DNA of 64,000 bases from Patescibacteria group bacterium. Lineage in GTDB: Bacteria; Patescibacteriota; Microgenomatia; UBA1406; GWC2-37-13. Both the position numbers and the translations under genes were made by a program. Within the stretch, counting starts at the first letter, position 1. Each line of letters opens with the position of its first letter. Of this stretch, positions 18,994-28,527 are shown in pieces. The stretch lies in NCBI GenBank assembly GCA_026004455.1, contig BPJE01000003.1:96698-160697 (forward strand), given 5' to 3'. The notes beneath the pieces were generated by a model. That model worked only from the letters and a program-made list of their open reading frames with translations. It did no database searches and had not been told where the DNA came from.

Positions 18994-19560
18994 TTATAAT
19001 TTTACAGGAAATTCAGTAAAAAGCAACTTGATTTTTTCCTCTTCTTGTTTAAATTGCTTTAAAAACCAATTAACTCTTATTGCCCAGGTAGGACTTTCTG
19101 AATAAATTGATCCAATTTGATAGACATCAACCGCACCTTTATCAATATAATGATTTTTAAGACCTGATGCCACTGTCTCAATACCATCTTGCCAACTATC
19201 AAAAATTATATAACCACCGCCCCAACCAAAAGGATTATAAGAGTTAGGTAAAATAAATCGGCCAAAAGTTGATTCAAGTCCGGCAATTGAAGGTAAAAGA
19301 TAGCAATCTAAACTATATTTATAACAAGTTGAGACAAATGATTTTTCCTCGCCAACTAAAGGAGAATTATACTTTTCTAAAATTCTTCTAATAACAATCT
19401 CTTTAATTTTATATTCAATTTTTCTATCTTCTTCAATCTTAAGATTGTTTACTAACTGAGCTGATGAACCACTAGCTACACTTTGGGAAAAAACAGTTTT
19501 TGCTAACAAAAATAAAAACAATAATCCTGTAATTATTGTTTTAAGGATTTTTTGTTTCAT
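18994..19560 (-). CDS. Secreted lysozyme-like (glucosaminidase-type) protein, copy 2
   Basis: The 188-residue paralogue of the protein at 15902-16489 has a signal peptide (residues about 4-25, ending near FSQS) and the same domain blocks: YLLPSIAGLESTFGRFILPNS with candidate catalytic glutamate, NPFGWGGGY, SWQDGIETVASGLK and HYIDKG. The start is set at 19560 because the upstream in-frame ATG (19584) lies inside a leader hairpin; using 19560 gives a clean signal peptide. It lies 5 bases upstream of the trigger factor gene on the same strand, so the pair is probably co-transcribed. Confidence 0.65.
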   Translation of the reverse strand: MKQKILKTIITGLLFLFLLAKTVFSQSVASGSSAQLVNNLKIEEDRKIEYKIKEIVIRRILEKYNSPLVGEEKSFVSTCYKYSLDCYLLPSIAGLESTFGRFILPNSYNPFGWGGGYIIFDSWQDGIETVASGLKNHYIDKGAVDVYQIGSIYSESPTWAIRVNWFLKQFKQEEEKIKLLFTEFPVKL

Positions 19561-19565
19561 AAAAA

Positions 19566-19606
19566 AAATCCTAAAGCTTTTCAAAAAAATTGAAAAACCT
19601 TAGGAT
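19566..19606 (-). promoter_or_regulatory. Terminator-like leader hairpin directly before a start codon
   Basis: On the minus strand an imperfect hairpin (ATCCTAA at the base, TTTTTCAA/TTGAAAAG inside) ends in eight U residues followed at once by ATG (19560). The predicted transcription start is about 19609, so the whole leader would be this hairpin. It could act as an attenuator or as a structural block to initiation. Confidence 0.5.
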
Positions 19607-19615
19607 CTAATTAGT

Positions 19616-19644
19616 ATTATAGCATAATACTATAAGAAATGCAA
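19616..19644 (-). promoter_or_regulatory. Promoter of the lysozyme-like/tig transcript
   Basis: On the minus strand: TTGCAT (19644-19639), a 17-base spacer and an extended -10 TGCTATAAT (TATAAT at 19621-19616). This predicts initiation around 19609, at the base of the leader hairpin. Confidence 0.65.
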
Positions 19645-19772
19645 GTTTTTTATAAAGAAGGTCTTTGTGTTGAAAAACAGTATTTTCTAGCCTCAACAAA
19701 CTCAACAAAGACTGTTTTTATTTTTTTATTTTTGTTGTAGAATTTTTATTTTGTGTTAAAATTATTATTATT

Positions 19773-19846
19773 GGTCGCGTAGCTCAGTTGGCTAGAGCGT
19801 TTCATTGACATTGAAAAGGTCAGAGGTTCAAGTCCTCTCGCGACCA
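19773..19846 (+). tRNA. tRNA-Val (anticodon GAC)
   Basis: 74 bases. The acceptor stem is GGTCGCG / CGCGACC, and the loop TTGACAT lies between TTTCA and TGAAA. No CCA is encoded. It ends only 9 bases before the thrS ATG, so tRNA processing must cut next to the thrS start if they share a transcript. Confidence 0.95.
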
Positions 19847-19855
19847 CAACAATTT

Positions 19856-21616
19856 ATGAAAAATAATCTTGATAATTTAAGGCACACTACTTCTCATTTA
19901 TTAGCTGCGGCAGTTTTAGAACTTTATCCTTATGCCAGGATCACTTTGGGTCCACCAATTGAAAATGGTTTTTATTATGATATAGATTTTGGTAATGACA
20001 AAATCTCTGAAGAAGATCTTCCTAAAATTGAAAAAAAAATGAGACAACTTGTTAAAAATTGGACAAGTGTTGAAGGAAAAGAAATTTCAATAGATGAAGC
20101 AAAAAAACTTTTTAAAAATAATCAATACAAACTTGAGTTAATAGAGGAAATTACTAAAAAAGGTGAGAAAATCACTATTTATAAAAGTGGTAATTTTATT
20201 GATCTTTGTCGCGGTGGTCATATTAAAAATCCAAGTCAAGAAATCAAACATTTTAAGCTTTTGTCAATTGCTGGAGCTTATTGGCGAGGAAATGAAAAAA
20301 ATAAGATGTTAACCCGAATTTATGGTACTGTGTTTCCAACAAAAGAAGAACTTGATAAATATCTATGGCAACTTGAGGAAGCAAAAAAACGAGATCATAA
20401 AAAAATTGGTAAAGAGTTAAAACTTTTTATTTTACCTCAAGATGTTGGCTCAGGTCTTTTAATTTGGTCACCATACGGAGCTATAATCCGACGAAAAATT
20501 GAAGAGCTAATAATTAATGAACAAACAAAACGTGGGTATCTTCATGTTTATACTCCTCATATTGGTAAAAAAACTTTGTGGCAAACATCAGGACACTGGG
20601 ACCTTTATCGAGATAAAATGTATGCGCCAATGAAAATCGATGAAGATGAATATCTAGTCAAACCAATGAACTGTCCTTTTCATATGATGGTTTATAAATC
20701 AGAACTTCGAAGTTACAAAGATCTACCTTTAAGAATTGCTGAAATTGCTACAGTTTATCGTTATGAAAAAGCAGGAGAGCTTTCAGGAATGTTAAGAGTC
20801 AGACACATCACTCAAGATGATTCTCATATATTTTGTCGTGAAGATCAAGTCGTTGATGAATTTTTGGGGGTTTTTGATTATATGATTTATTTGCTTAATA
20901 TTTTTGGTCTTAAAGATTATTATTTCAGATTGGGCCTAAGATCACCAAAAGAAAAATATCTTGGTAATGATGAAATTTGGATAAAAGCAGAAAAAGAGAT
21001 TGTTAAAGCTATTGAAAAAAAAGGGTTAAATTATATCAAAAGTGAAGGAGATGCAGCTTTTTATGGACCAAAACTTGATGTGATCATTAAAGATGCTATT
21101 GGTCGTCAATGGCAGTGTGGCACAATCCAAGTTGATTTTATGTTGCCAGAGAGATTTGGACTTGAGTATATTGATGAAAATGGCAAGATCCAAAGACCAG
21201 CGCTTATTCATCGAGCACCACTTGGATCTTTAGAGCGATTTGTCGCTATTTTAATTGAACATTATGCTGGTGCTTTTCCTTTATGGTTATCGCCAGTTCA
21301 AATAGCGATTTTACCAGTGTCAGAAAAATTTGTTGATCATGCTAATAAACTGGCAGAAATTTTTCAAAAAAATAACCTTCGTATTGAAAACAATTTTGAA
21401 AATGAAACTTTAAGTAAAAAAATTAGGTCTGCTACCTTGAAAAAAATTCCTTATCTAGTTATAATAGGAGAAAAGGAAGTAAATGGATTAAGTCTAGAAG
21501 AGTATGAAAAAAATGGATTGGTAGCTATTCGAACAAGAGAAGGAAAAGATCTGGGTCAAATTAATATTAATCAGTTTATTTTAAATTTAAATAGACAAAT
21601 TGAGACATTCTCATAA
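19856..21616 (+). CDS. thrS: Threonyl-tRNA synthetase without TGS domain
   Basis: ThrRS charges tRNA-Thr. The 586-residue protein starts directly with the second additional (editing) domain: HxxxH as H10 and H14 in RHTTSHLLAAA and a CxxxH in DLCRGGHI. The class II core follows, with MNCPFHMMVYKS carrying the zinc cysteine and motif 3 LIHRAPLGSLERFVAIL. The anticodon-binding domain is at the end. The usual N-terminal TGS domain of about 60 residues is absent. The upstream in-frame ATG at 19805 lies inside tRNA-Val and is rejected. The stop overlaps the infC start. Confidence 0.93.
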   Translation: MKNNLDNLRHTTSHLLAAAVLELYPYARITLGPPIENGFYYDIDFGNDKISEEDLPKIEKKMRQLVKNWTSVEGKEISIDEAKKLFKNNQYKLELIEEITKKGEKITIYKSGNFIDLCRGGHIKNPSQEIKHFKLLSIAGAYWRGNEKNKMLTRIYGTVFPTKEELDKYLWQLEEAKKRDHKKIGKELKLFILPQDVGSGLLIWSPYGAIIRRKIEELIINEQTKRGYLHVYTPHIGKKTLWQTSGHWDLYRDKMYAPMKIDEDEYLVKPMNCPFHMMVYKSELRSYKDLPLRIAEIATVYRYEKAGELSGMLRVRHITQDDSHIFCREDQVVDEFLGVFDYMIYLLNIFGLKDYYFRLGLRSPKEKYLGNDEIWIKAEKEIVKAIEKKGLNYIKSEGDAAFYGPKLDVIIKDAIGRQWQCGTIQVDFMLPERFGLEYIDENGKIQRPALIHRAPLGSLERFVAILIEHYAGAFPLWLSPVQIAILPVSEKFVDHANKLAEIFQKNNLRIENNFENETLSKKIRSATLKKIPYLVIIGEKEVNGLSLEEYEKNGLVAIRTREGKDLGQININQFILNLNRQIETFS

Positions 21617-22130
21617 ACAACCACAAAAAAAATATTACGAAATCAATTATCAAATCAACGCAGATAATCTGCGGGTAATTAATGAAAAAGGTGAGCAAGT
21701 AGGAGTAATGTCAAAAAATGAAGCTTTAAAAAAAGCTCAAGAATTAGGTCTTGATCTAGTTTTAATCGCTCCTCACGCTCAACCACCAGTAGCAAAAATA
21801 ATTGATTTTAAAAAATTTTTGTATCAAGAAGAAAAAAAAGCTAAAGAAGCTAAAAAAGGAGTAAAAAAAAGTATTACTAAAGACATTAATTTAGGTTTAT
21901 TTATAGCTGAAGGAGATTTATTAAGATTGGTAGAAAAAGGCAAAGAATTTTTAGCTGATGGTAATCAATTAAGAATTAATTTAACTTTAAAGGGAAGAGA
22001 AATTGCTAAAAAACAAATGGCTTTTGATTTAATTAATAAATTTTTAAGATTACTTGGTGAAATAAATATCTCAAAACCACCCAAACTTGAAGGAAGAGTA
22101 GTAAGAACTGTGGTTGCAAAAAAGAAATAA
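21600..22130 (+). CDS. infC: Translation initiation factor IF-3
   Basis: IF-3 keeps subunits apart and checks start codons. The 176-residue protein has the N-domain signature INADNLRVINEKGEQVGVM, a lysine-rich linker helix, and the C domain (INLGLFIAEGDLLRLVEKGK, GRVVRTVVAKKK). The start is TTG at 21600, overlapping the thrS stop by 17 bases; no ATG is available before the conserved domain. A non-AUG start fits the family habit of autoregulated rare starts, though TTG itself is only inferred here. The order thrS-infC-rpmI-rplT is the classical bacterial operon. Confidence 0.92.
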   Translation: MRHSHKQPQKKYYEINYQINADNLRVINEKGEQVGVMSKNEALKKAQELGLDLVLIAPHAQPPVAKIIDFKKFLYQEEKKAKEAKKGVKKSITKDINLGLFIAEGDLLRLVEKGKEFLADGNQLRINLTLKGREIAKKQMAFDLINKFLRLLGEINISKPPKLEGRVVRTVVAKKK

Positions 22131-22155
22131 CTTTTTTATAATATTACTTTAACCT

Positions 22156-22356
22156 ATGAAAACAAAACAAAAAACTAGAAAATCAGCGGCAAAAAGATTT
22201 AAAGTCACTGCTAGTGGTAAAGTTCTTCATCGATCCAAAGGATTTAGACACTTAAGATCAAAAAAAAGTAAAAGCTGGTTAAGAAGAGCAAAAAAACTTA
22301 AAAGTGTTCAAGGAACTATCAAGCAAAAATTATTAAAAATGTTGGGTTTAAAATAA
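22156..22356 (+). CDS. rpmI: Large ribosomal subunit protein bL35
   Basis: This 66-residue basic protein starts with the family pattern MKTKQKTRKSAAKRFKVTASGK and continues with HRSKGFRHLRSKKS. TATAAT at 22137-22142 lies 13 bases before the ATG, so an internal promoter may serve rpmI-rplT. It is followed 3 bases later by rplT. Confidence 0.95.
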   Translation: MKTKQKTRKSAAKRFKVTASGKVLHRSKGFRHLRSKKSKSWLRRAKKLKSVQGTIKQKLLKMLGLK

Positions 22357-22359
22357 AAT

Positions 22360-22704
22360 ATGACTAGAGTTAAACCAGGAGTTCAAACTCGAAAAAGACA
22401 CAAAAAAGTTTTGAAAATGGCCAAAGGCTATTGGATGAGTCGAAGAAAGCAATTTAAAAAAGCCAAAGAAGCTACTTTACATGCAGGTGAGTACGCTTTT
22501 GCAGGAAGAAAAAGAAAAAAAAGAGATTTTAGACGCCTTTGGATAACCAGACTTAATGCTGCTGTTAGAGAACTTGGGCTTAAATATTCTCAATTTATAA
22601 AATCACTTAAAGATAAAAAAATTGAAATAGATAGAAAAATTCTTTCAAAAATTGCTTTAGAACACCCAAATGTCTTCAAAAAAATCGTTGAAAAAGTAAA
22701 ATAA
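22360..22704 (+). CDS. rplT: Large ribosomal subunit protein bL20
   Basis: The 114-residue protein is an early 50S assembly factor. The N-terminal basic arm (RVKPGVQTRKRHKKVLKMAKGYW) and the globular part (FRRLWITRLNAAVRELGLKYS) match the family along the whole length. It is the last gene of the thrS-infC-rpmI-rplT block. Confidence 0.96.
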   Translation: MTRVKPGVQTRKRHKKVLKMAKGYWMSRRKQFKKAKEATLHAGEYAFAGRKRKKRDFRRLWITRLNAAVRELGLKYSQFIKSLKDKKIEIDRKILSKIALEHPNVFKKIVEKVK

Positions 22705-22738
22705 AGAATCAAAAGTATTTGTTATAATAATATTTAAC

Positions 22739-23773
22739 ATGAATGATGTTAGTGAAAACACATATTTAGAAAATATTAACAAAGCAAAAACAACTGATGA
22801 ACTGAAAAAAATAGAAATTGAACTTTTAGGAAGAAATGGCGTTATAAACAATTTACTAAAAAAAATTAAAGATATTCCTCCTGATCAAAAACGTGAATAC
22901 GGACAAAAAGTAAATAGCTTAAAGAAAAAAATTGAAGAAAAAATTGAAGAAAAAAAACAAATATTGAAAAAAAACTCAACAAAATCTTTTTTTGATAAAA
23001 CTTTACCGGGAAAAACTTATCCAAAAGGTAGTCTTCATCCCTTAACTTATATTATTGAGGAAATTGCAGAAATTTTTTCTTCTCTTGGATTTATTAGAGT
23101 TTCTTATCCTGAAGTTGAATGGGAATATTTTTCTTTTGAAGCTTTAAATATGCCAAAAGGACATCCAGCTCGTGATGATTTTGAGACTTTTTTTATTGAT
23201 TTTCCCGAAAATAAACAATATGGAAAAATGGTCTTATCACCCCATACTTCATCTGGTCAAAATCGAGAAATGAAAAGAACAACACCACCAATTAGAATGA
23301 TCAACATTGCTAAAACTTATCGACCTAATTGGGACACAACTCATACACCGATGTTTCATCAGTTTGAAGGTCTTTGTATTGATAAAAATATTAATATTAC
23401 TCATCTAAAAGGAACAATTAATTATTTTGTTAAAAAATTTTTTGGACCAAAAAGAACAATCAGACTTCGACCAGCGCATTTTCAATTTACCGAGCCATCT
23501 TTTGAGATTGATGTTTCTTGCGGTGTCTGTGGGGGAACTGGAGAGATCAATAATAAAAAATGTAAAGTGTGTAAATCTGGTTGGCTTGAATTAGCCGGAG
23601 CAGGAATGGTTCATCCTAATGTTTTAAAAGCTGGTGGAATTGATGTTAATAAATATTCAGGTTGGGCATTTGGTTTTGGACCTGAACGCTGTATGATGAT
23701 GAGAGAAGAAATGGCAATCGATGATATTAGAATTTTATACAGTGGCGATATAAGATTTTTAGAAAATTTTTAA
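22739..23773 (+). CDS. pheS: Phenylalanyl-tRNA synthetase alpha subunit
   Basis: The catalytic subunit of PheRS, 344 residues. It has an N-terminal coiled coil (residues about 10-85), then the class II core: HPLTYIIEEIAEIF, MVLSPHTSSGQNREM (motif 2 region), PMFHQFEGLCID, and motif 3 GWAFGFGPERCMMM. A four-cysteine insert (CGVCGGTGEINNKKCKVCKSG) in the catalytic domain is probably zinc binding and is seen in some bacterial PheS. TATAAT at 22723-22728 lies 10 bases before the ATG; there is no T-box leader. Confidence 0.95.
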   Translation: MNDVSENTYLENINKAKTTDELKKIEIELLGRNGVINNLLKKIKDIPPDQKREYGQKVNSLKKKIEEKIEEKKQILKKNSTKSFFDKTLPGKTYPKGSLHPLTYIIEEIAEIFSSLGFIRVSYPEVEWEYFSFEALNMPKGHPARDDFETFFIDFPENKQYGKMVLSPHTSSGQNREMKRTTPPIRMINIAKTYRPNWDTTHTPMFHQFEGLCIDKNINITHLKGTINYFVKKFFGPKRTIRLRPAHFQFTEPSFEIDVSCGVCGGTGEINNKKCKVCKSGWLELAGAGMVHPNVLKAGGIDVNKYSGWAFGFGPERCMMMREEMAIDDIRILYSGDIRFLENF

Positions 23774-23777
23774 CTAT

Positions 23778-25662
23778 ATGAATATTAAAATTACCTACAA
23801 CTGGATTTTGGATTATTTAGAAACTAACGCTAATCCTTATGAAATTCAGAAATATTTATCTTTATCTGGACCCTCAATTGAAAGAGTAGAAAAATTTGAA
23901 GATGATTATATTTTTGATATTGAGATTATCTCCAACAGAATTGACACTGCTTCGGTGATTGGTATTGCTCAAGAAGCAACAGCAATTTTACCTATGTATG
24001 GAAAAAAAGCTAAATTAAAATTTAATCCTTTAAAAGAATATGTTTTTGAAAAAATTAGATCTAAACAAGTGGAAAAAAACAATCTAAAAGTAAAAATTTT
24101 ATCTGATAATCTTTGTTCTCGATTTAGCGCTATTGTTTTAGAAAATGTAAAAATTGGGCCTTCACCAGAATTTATCCAAAAAAGATTAAATGCAGCTGGT
24201 ATTAAAGTCATAAACAATGTCGTTGATATATCAAATTATTTAATGTTAACTTTAGGCCAACCTGTTCATACTTTTGATTTTGATCAAATATTAGATAAAA
24301 CAATGATTGTCAGAGAAAGCAAACCTGGTGAAACAATCATTACTCTTGATGAAAAAGAAGTAAAATTACCAGGTGGCGATATTGTTATTGAAGATGGTCA
24401 AGGTCGACTGATAGATCTATGCGGAATAATGGGAGGATTAAATAGCGCAATCAGTAAAAAAACTAAAAATGTTCTTCTTTTTGTTCAAACATACAACAAA
24501 ACAAAAATAAGAAAAACAACAATGACAACCGGAGTAAGAACAGTGGCTGCTACTTATTTTGAAAAAGGATTAGATGAAGAAAGAGTCGAACCAACACTAG
24601 TTTTTGGAGTTAAGCTTTTTGAAAAATATACTCAAGGAAAAGTCGGGTCAAAAATAATTGATATTAAAAATATTAAACATCAACCAGCGATTATCAATTT
24701 TGATATATCTTTAATTAATCAAAAAACTGGTTTAGAGATTGATAATAACACAATAAAAAATATTTTAATTAATCTTGGTTTTGATGTTCAAATAAACAAA
24801 AATAACATTAACATCATTGTTCCTTCATATAGAAAATATGATATCTCTATTCCTGAAGATATTGTTGAGGAAGTAGCTAGAGTTTATGGATATCATAAAA
24901 TTCCCAATAATTTACCTCCTCCAGCACATGTTAATCAACCAGAAGATTTTAAAAATTTATTTAAAATCATAAGACAAATCAAATATTTTTTAAAGCATCT
25001 AGGTATAAATGAAGTAATTAATTATTCAATGGTTAGTGAAAAATTACTTAAAGAATGGGCTCTTGATCCTAAAAAACACTTAAGATTAAAAAATACTATT
25101 TCTGAAGAAATAGAGTATATGAGACAAACCCTTTTGCCTTCATTATGGAAAAATTTGAAAGAAAATACGGGAAAAAAAGAGATTTTAAAATTTTTTGAAA
25201 TCGCTAAAGTCTATTTACCGAAAAAAAAACGATTTACCAGATGAAAAATATATGCTGGCAATTGCTGTTAATACTGATTATTTTGATATTAAAGGAATTG
25301 TTGAGAGTCTTTTTAAAGAATTAAACATTGATCTTGATAATGTTAATAAATTTGAAATTATTGAAAAAGATAATTTTTATTTTTCAGAAATTGATGTTGA
25401 TTATTTAATCAATAATTGGAAAATCCTACCAAAATATCAACCAATTAATCCTTATGCTGTAATAAAACTTGATAAAACTTTTATTCTTAATGAAAAAAAT
25501 AATTATCAGACTATCAAAAATAAAGCTTTTCAATCATCTCTTTTGAAAAAACTTGAGGTTGTATCTTTATATGAAAATAAATTAACTTTGCGTTTTTATT
25601 ATTCTTCAAACTCTCGAAATATTACTGAGGAAGAAGCTAAAAAAGAATTGGAAAAAATATAA
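23778..25662 (+). pseudogene. pheT: Phenylalanyl-tRNA synthetase beta subunit, one homopolymer frameshift, no EMAP domain
   Basis: The tRNA-binding partner of PheS. The frame opens at 23778, 4 bases after pheS. The A9 run at 25221-25229 has one base too many; correcting it joins IAKVYLPKKN to DLPDEKYMLAIAVN and gives about 627 residues. B3/B4 (FIQKRLNAAGIKVINNVVDISNY) and B5 (PSYRKYDISIPEDIVEEVAR) domains are present, as is a C-terminal FDX-ACB-like end. The usual EMAP tRNA-binding domain, normally inserted after the first 40 residues, is missing: IFDIEIISNRIDTASVIGIA follows directly. Confidence 0.9.
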
Positions 25663-25675
25663 TAAATTTTTAGTT

Positions 25676-28246
25676 TTAAGGGGTAGGAGAGATTGTTGGA
25701 TTTAAAGTTGGGCTAGGAACATAATCCCACGGTTTATTTACTCCAAATTTTATTGTTGATTCACCCTGCTTGTCTTTTTCATTAGTGGCAATAATCTGTA
25801 ATTCATAAATACCATCAGCTAAATTAATTGGTTCATTTATTTCTTTTATATCTCCATCAAGTGATTTAACTTCATTACCATTAATTTTTATTTTTATATT
25901 TTTAATTTTGGCAATACTTATTATTTTTGCTTTAATATTAAAACTATTTGTTGAAACAGTTGTTTGACCCATTGGATTTTTAATTGAAACAACAACATCA
26001 TCAACTGATGCATCAGAAACTTCAGTTGGCGGATGATATTTTGGATCAGATTGATCTTTAACCCAAGCATCAATTGCTTCCTGCCAACGATTGCGACCAT
26101 CAGTTGATAATGGATCATTTTCAGTAATAACAATAAACTCTTTTTCTTCATAATTGCCATTTTTTATCTCAACATCGTTAGCTAACTTATTACCATTAGC
26201 CTTTGAAATTTTAATTTTTTTATAAAATGGTGAAATATCTTTTGGTTCTGTACCTTCGATAAAATATTCACTTCTAGTTGGATAACCATCTTTAGGTAAA
26301 CCACCCAAATAAGCATCAATTGTCAAAGCCTTAACTTTATTTGGTTTTGCCATAATGCCATCTTCATATTTTTTAAGAAGCTCGCGCATTAATTTATAAA
26401 AAATTGGCGAAGCACCAGTAGCACCTGAAGCAATTCGTGGATCCATTTTACTATTATCATTATTACCAACCCAAACACCAACAGTAATTGATTTTGTATA
26501 ACCAACCGCCCAATTATCTCGTTTATCATCAGTTGTTCCGGTTTTGACAGCAACAGTTTTTCCAGGAATATTAAGATAAGAGTTTGGTCCAAAAACTTCA
26601 AGTCGAGCGTTATTATCTGACAAAATATGAGAGATTAAAAAAGCTACCTCAGGAGACAACACTTGTTTTTTCTTAGTTTTTATTTTTTTATAAATAGTTT
26701 TTCCCGAAAAATCAACTATTTCTAAAATTGAAGAGACATCTTTTTTTTGTCCTTCATCAGCAAAGACAGTAAAGGCAGAGGTAAGATCTAAAAGAGTTGT
26801 TTCACCACCCCCAAGAGTAATTGACAAACCAAACCTATTTAAATTTTCTTGAGTTGGTGCAAATTGAATCAATCCCATTTGGCTAGCTTTTTCTAAAAAA
26901 TTATTAATACCAACAATTGCCAACATTTTTACTGCTGGAATATTTTCTGAATTTCCTAAAGCAAAACGAATTTGCATTGGACCACGATATTTACCATCAT
27001 AATTCACAGGAACATAAGGTTTATCAGAAGAAGCACCACTAGTAAACTCAGTTTTTACATCCATTAAAACTGTTGCTGGAGTATAACCTTTTTCAAAAGC
27101 TAATGCGTAGGTGATTGGTTTAACAGTTGAGCCAGGTTGTCGCAATCCTAAAGCTGCATTAAATTTACCGTATTTTTCATCATTAAAATCATATGAACCA
27201 ACCATTGCCAAAATCTCACCAGTTTTTGAATCTAAGATAACAACTGCGGCATTGGTAACGTTATATTTTTTTAAATTTTCAATTTCATCTTTTACAATTT
27301 TTTCCGCTGTTTTTTGAACATCTAAATCTAAAGTCGTTTTTACTTTTATGCCTTGATCAATAATCTTTTCACCATATTCTTTTTCAATCAAATCTTTTGT
27401 ATAAAAAACAAAATGTGGTGCATTAATTGTTAATTTTGGAGCTGAAAATCGATATTTTTCCAAATCATTTAAAGTTTTTAATTCTTGCTCTCTAGTAATA
27501 TATCCATCCTCTCTCATTCTTCTCAAAACATCTTTTGTTCGAGCACGCCAAGCATCATTTTTACCAATAAAAGGCGAGTAGATGCTTGGTGACTGAGGAA
27601 GACCAGCTAAAATCGCTGATTCTAAAAGATTTAGATCTTTTACTTCTTTTCCAAAATAAGCTTTTGCTGCTGATCCTACTCCCCAATATGTACCTCCATA
27701 TGGAGCTTCATTTAAATACATCTGTAATATCTCATCTTTAGTGTAACGACGTTCAACTTCATAAGCTAAAATAATTTCTTGAATCTTTCGAGAGATTGTT
27801 CGTCTTGATGTTAAAAGAACATTTTTTATTAACTGTTGTGTAATGGTAGAACCACCTTGAAGACCTCGACCTAAAATAATGTTAATAAAAGCTCTAATGA
27901 TACCAGTTTGAGATACACCCTGATGTTTATAAAAATTTTTATCTTCAATAGCAATCGTAGCTTTTTTCAAATAATCAGGGATTTCCTCAAATTTTACTGG
28001 AATTCTATTTTTGTCTTTATACATATCATATAACACTTTGTTATTGCGATCTAAAAATACTGTTGAATAACCACTAATTTTAGAAAGTTTTGCTGGAGAT
28101 GGTAAATCTTTAGCATACCAAGCAAAAATTAAAAAAGAAAAAATAAATCCAATTAAAATTAAACCAAAGAAAAAAATTAATCCATAAATCAATATTCGTT
28201 GTTTTAGATATCGGCTACGAAACATTGACCTTCGAGAAATATACAT
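25676..28246 (-). CDS. Class A penicillin-binding protein (transglycosylase/transpeptidase)
   Basis: The 856-residue membrane enzyme polymerises and cross-links peptidoglycan. It has a membrane anchor (residues 16-45) and a GT51 transglycosylase domain with catalytic E101 in AIEDKNFYKHQG and GGSTITQQLIKN. The transpeptidase domain has S373-x-x-K376 in PGSTVKPITYA, a GNSENIPA motif and the KTGTTDDKRDNWAVGY box. Residues about 745-845 form an Ig-like extracellular domain ending in a proline/threonine-rich tail (PSPTLNPTISPTP). It ends convergent with pheT, 13 bases apart. Confidence 0.92.
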   Translation of the reverse strand: MYISRRSMFRSRYLKQRILIYGLIFFFGLILIGFIFSFLIFAWYAKDLPSPAKLSKISGYSTVFLDRNNKVLYDMYKDKNRIPVKFEEIPDYLKKATIAIEDKNFYKHQGVSQTGIIRAFINIILGRGLQGGSTITQQLIKNVLLTSRRTISRKIQEIILAYEVERRYTKDEILQMYLNEAPYGGTYWGVGSAAKAYFGKEVKDLNLLESAILAGLPQSPSIYSPFIGKNDAWRARTKDVLRRMREDGYITREQELKTLNDLEKYRFSAPKLTINAPHFVFYTKDLIEKEYGEKIIDQGIKVKTTLDLDVQKTAEKIVKDEIENLKKYNVTNAAVVILDSKTGEILAMVGSYDFNDEKYGKFNAALGLRQPGSTVKPITYALAFEKGYTPATVLMDVKTEFTSGASSDKPYVPVNYDGKYRGPMQIRFALGNSENIPAVKMLAIVGINNFLEKASQMGLIQFAPTQENLNRFGLSITLGGGETTLLDLTSAFTVFADEGQKKDVSSILEIVDFSGKTIYKKIKTKKKQVLSPEVAFLISHILSDNNARLEVFGPNSYLNIPGKTVAVKTGTTDDKRDNWAVGYTKSITVGVWVGNNDNSKMDPRIASGATGASPIFYKLMRELLKKYEDGIMAKPNKVKALTIDAYLGGLPKDGYPTRSEYFIEGTEPKDISPFYKKIKISKANGNKLANDVEIKNGNYEEKEFIVITENDPLSTDGRNRWQEAIDAWVKDQSDPKYHPPTEVSDASVDDVVVSIKNPMGQTTVSTNSFNIKAKIISIAKIKNIKIKINGNEVKSLDGDIKEINEPINLADGIYELQIIATNEKDKQGESTIKFGVNKPWDYVPSPTLNPTISPTP

Positions 28247-28278
28247 AAGTATTAGTTTAACATAAGTAGAAAGAAAAA

Positions 28279-28347
28279 TTCAAAATTCAAACCCCGCCGT
28301 TTGCGAACGGCGGGGAAAAGTCAAAAGTCTCGCCTAAAACGGCGAGA
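28279..28347 (+). repeat. Composite spacer repeat: AAAGTCAAAA units with two GC palindromes
   Basis: CAAAATTCAAA leads into CCCCGCCGTT-TGCG-AACGGCGGGG (28292-28315), then AAAAGTCAAAAG, then TCTCGCC-TAAAAC-GGCGAGA (28328-28347). The loop of the second, read on the minus strand, is GTTTTA, the same loop as the 23S rRNA hairpins. Confidence 0.7.
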
Positions 28348-28385
28348 GCAGGCAAAATTTAAAAAAACTTTGTTATAATAAAAAA

Positions 28386-28496
28386 ATGAGAGTTTTTAGT
28401 AAAAAAATAAAAAAAGAAACAATTTTAAAAATAATTATTGTTATTTCATCACTTCTTCTTATTTTTTCTTCAATATTACCCTTATTTTTAAGGTAA
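28386..28496 (+). CDS. 36-residue single-span membrane peptide
   Basis: A short open frame encodes a positively charged N terminus (MRVFSKKIKKETILK) and a single hydrophobic span (about 20 residues rich in I, L and S). TATAAT at 28374-28379 ends exactly 6 bases before the ATG, the same leaderless layout as recG, ruvC and rplS, and this supports it as a real gene. It sits between the divergent PBP gene and recG. Function is unknown; a small membrane regulator is only a guess. Confidence 0.5.
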   Translation: MRVFSKKIKKETILKIIIVISSLLLIFSSILPLFLR

Positions 28497-28527
28497 ACTA
28501 TTTAAAATAAAGTATATAATTTAGTTT

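Noticed and set aside
19805..19855. Upstream start for thrS
   Set aside because: The in-frame ATG lies inside tRNA-Val; the start at 19856 fits the synthetase alignment.
22705..22738. T-box riboswitch before pheS or thrS
   Set aside because: The leader of pheS is too short (34 bases with a promoter in it) and thrS directly follows a tRNA; no T-box sequence is present.
25921..26601. Minus-strand frames inside the PBP gene
   Set aside because: They are out-of-frame shadows of the PBP coding sequence with biased composition and no independent support.
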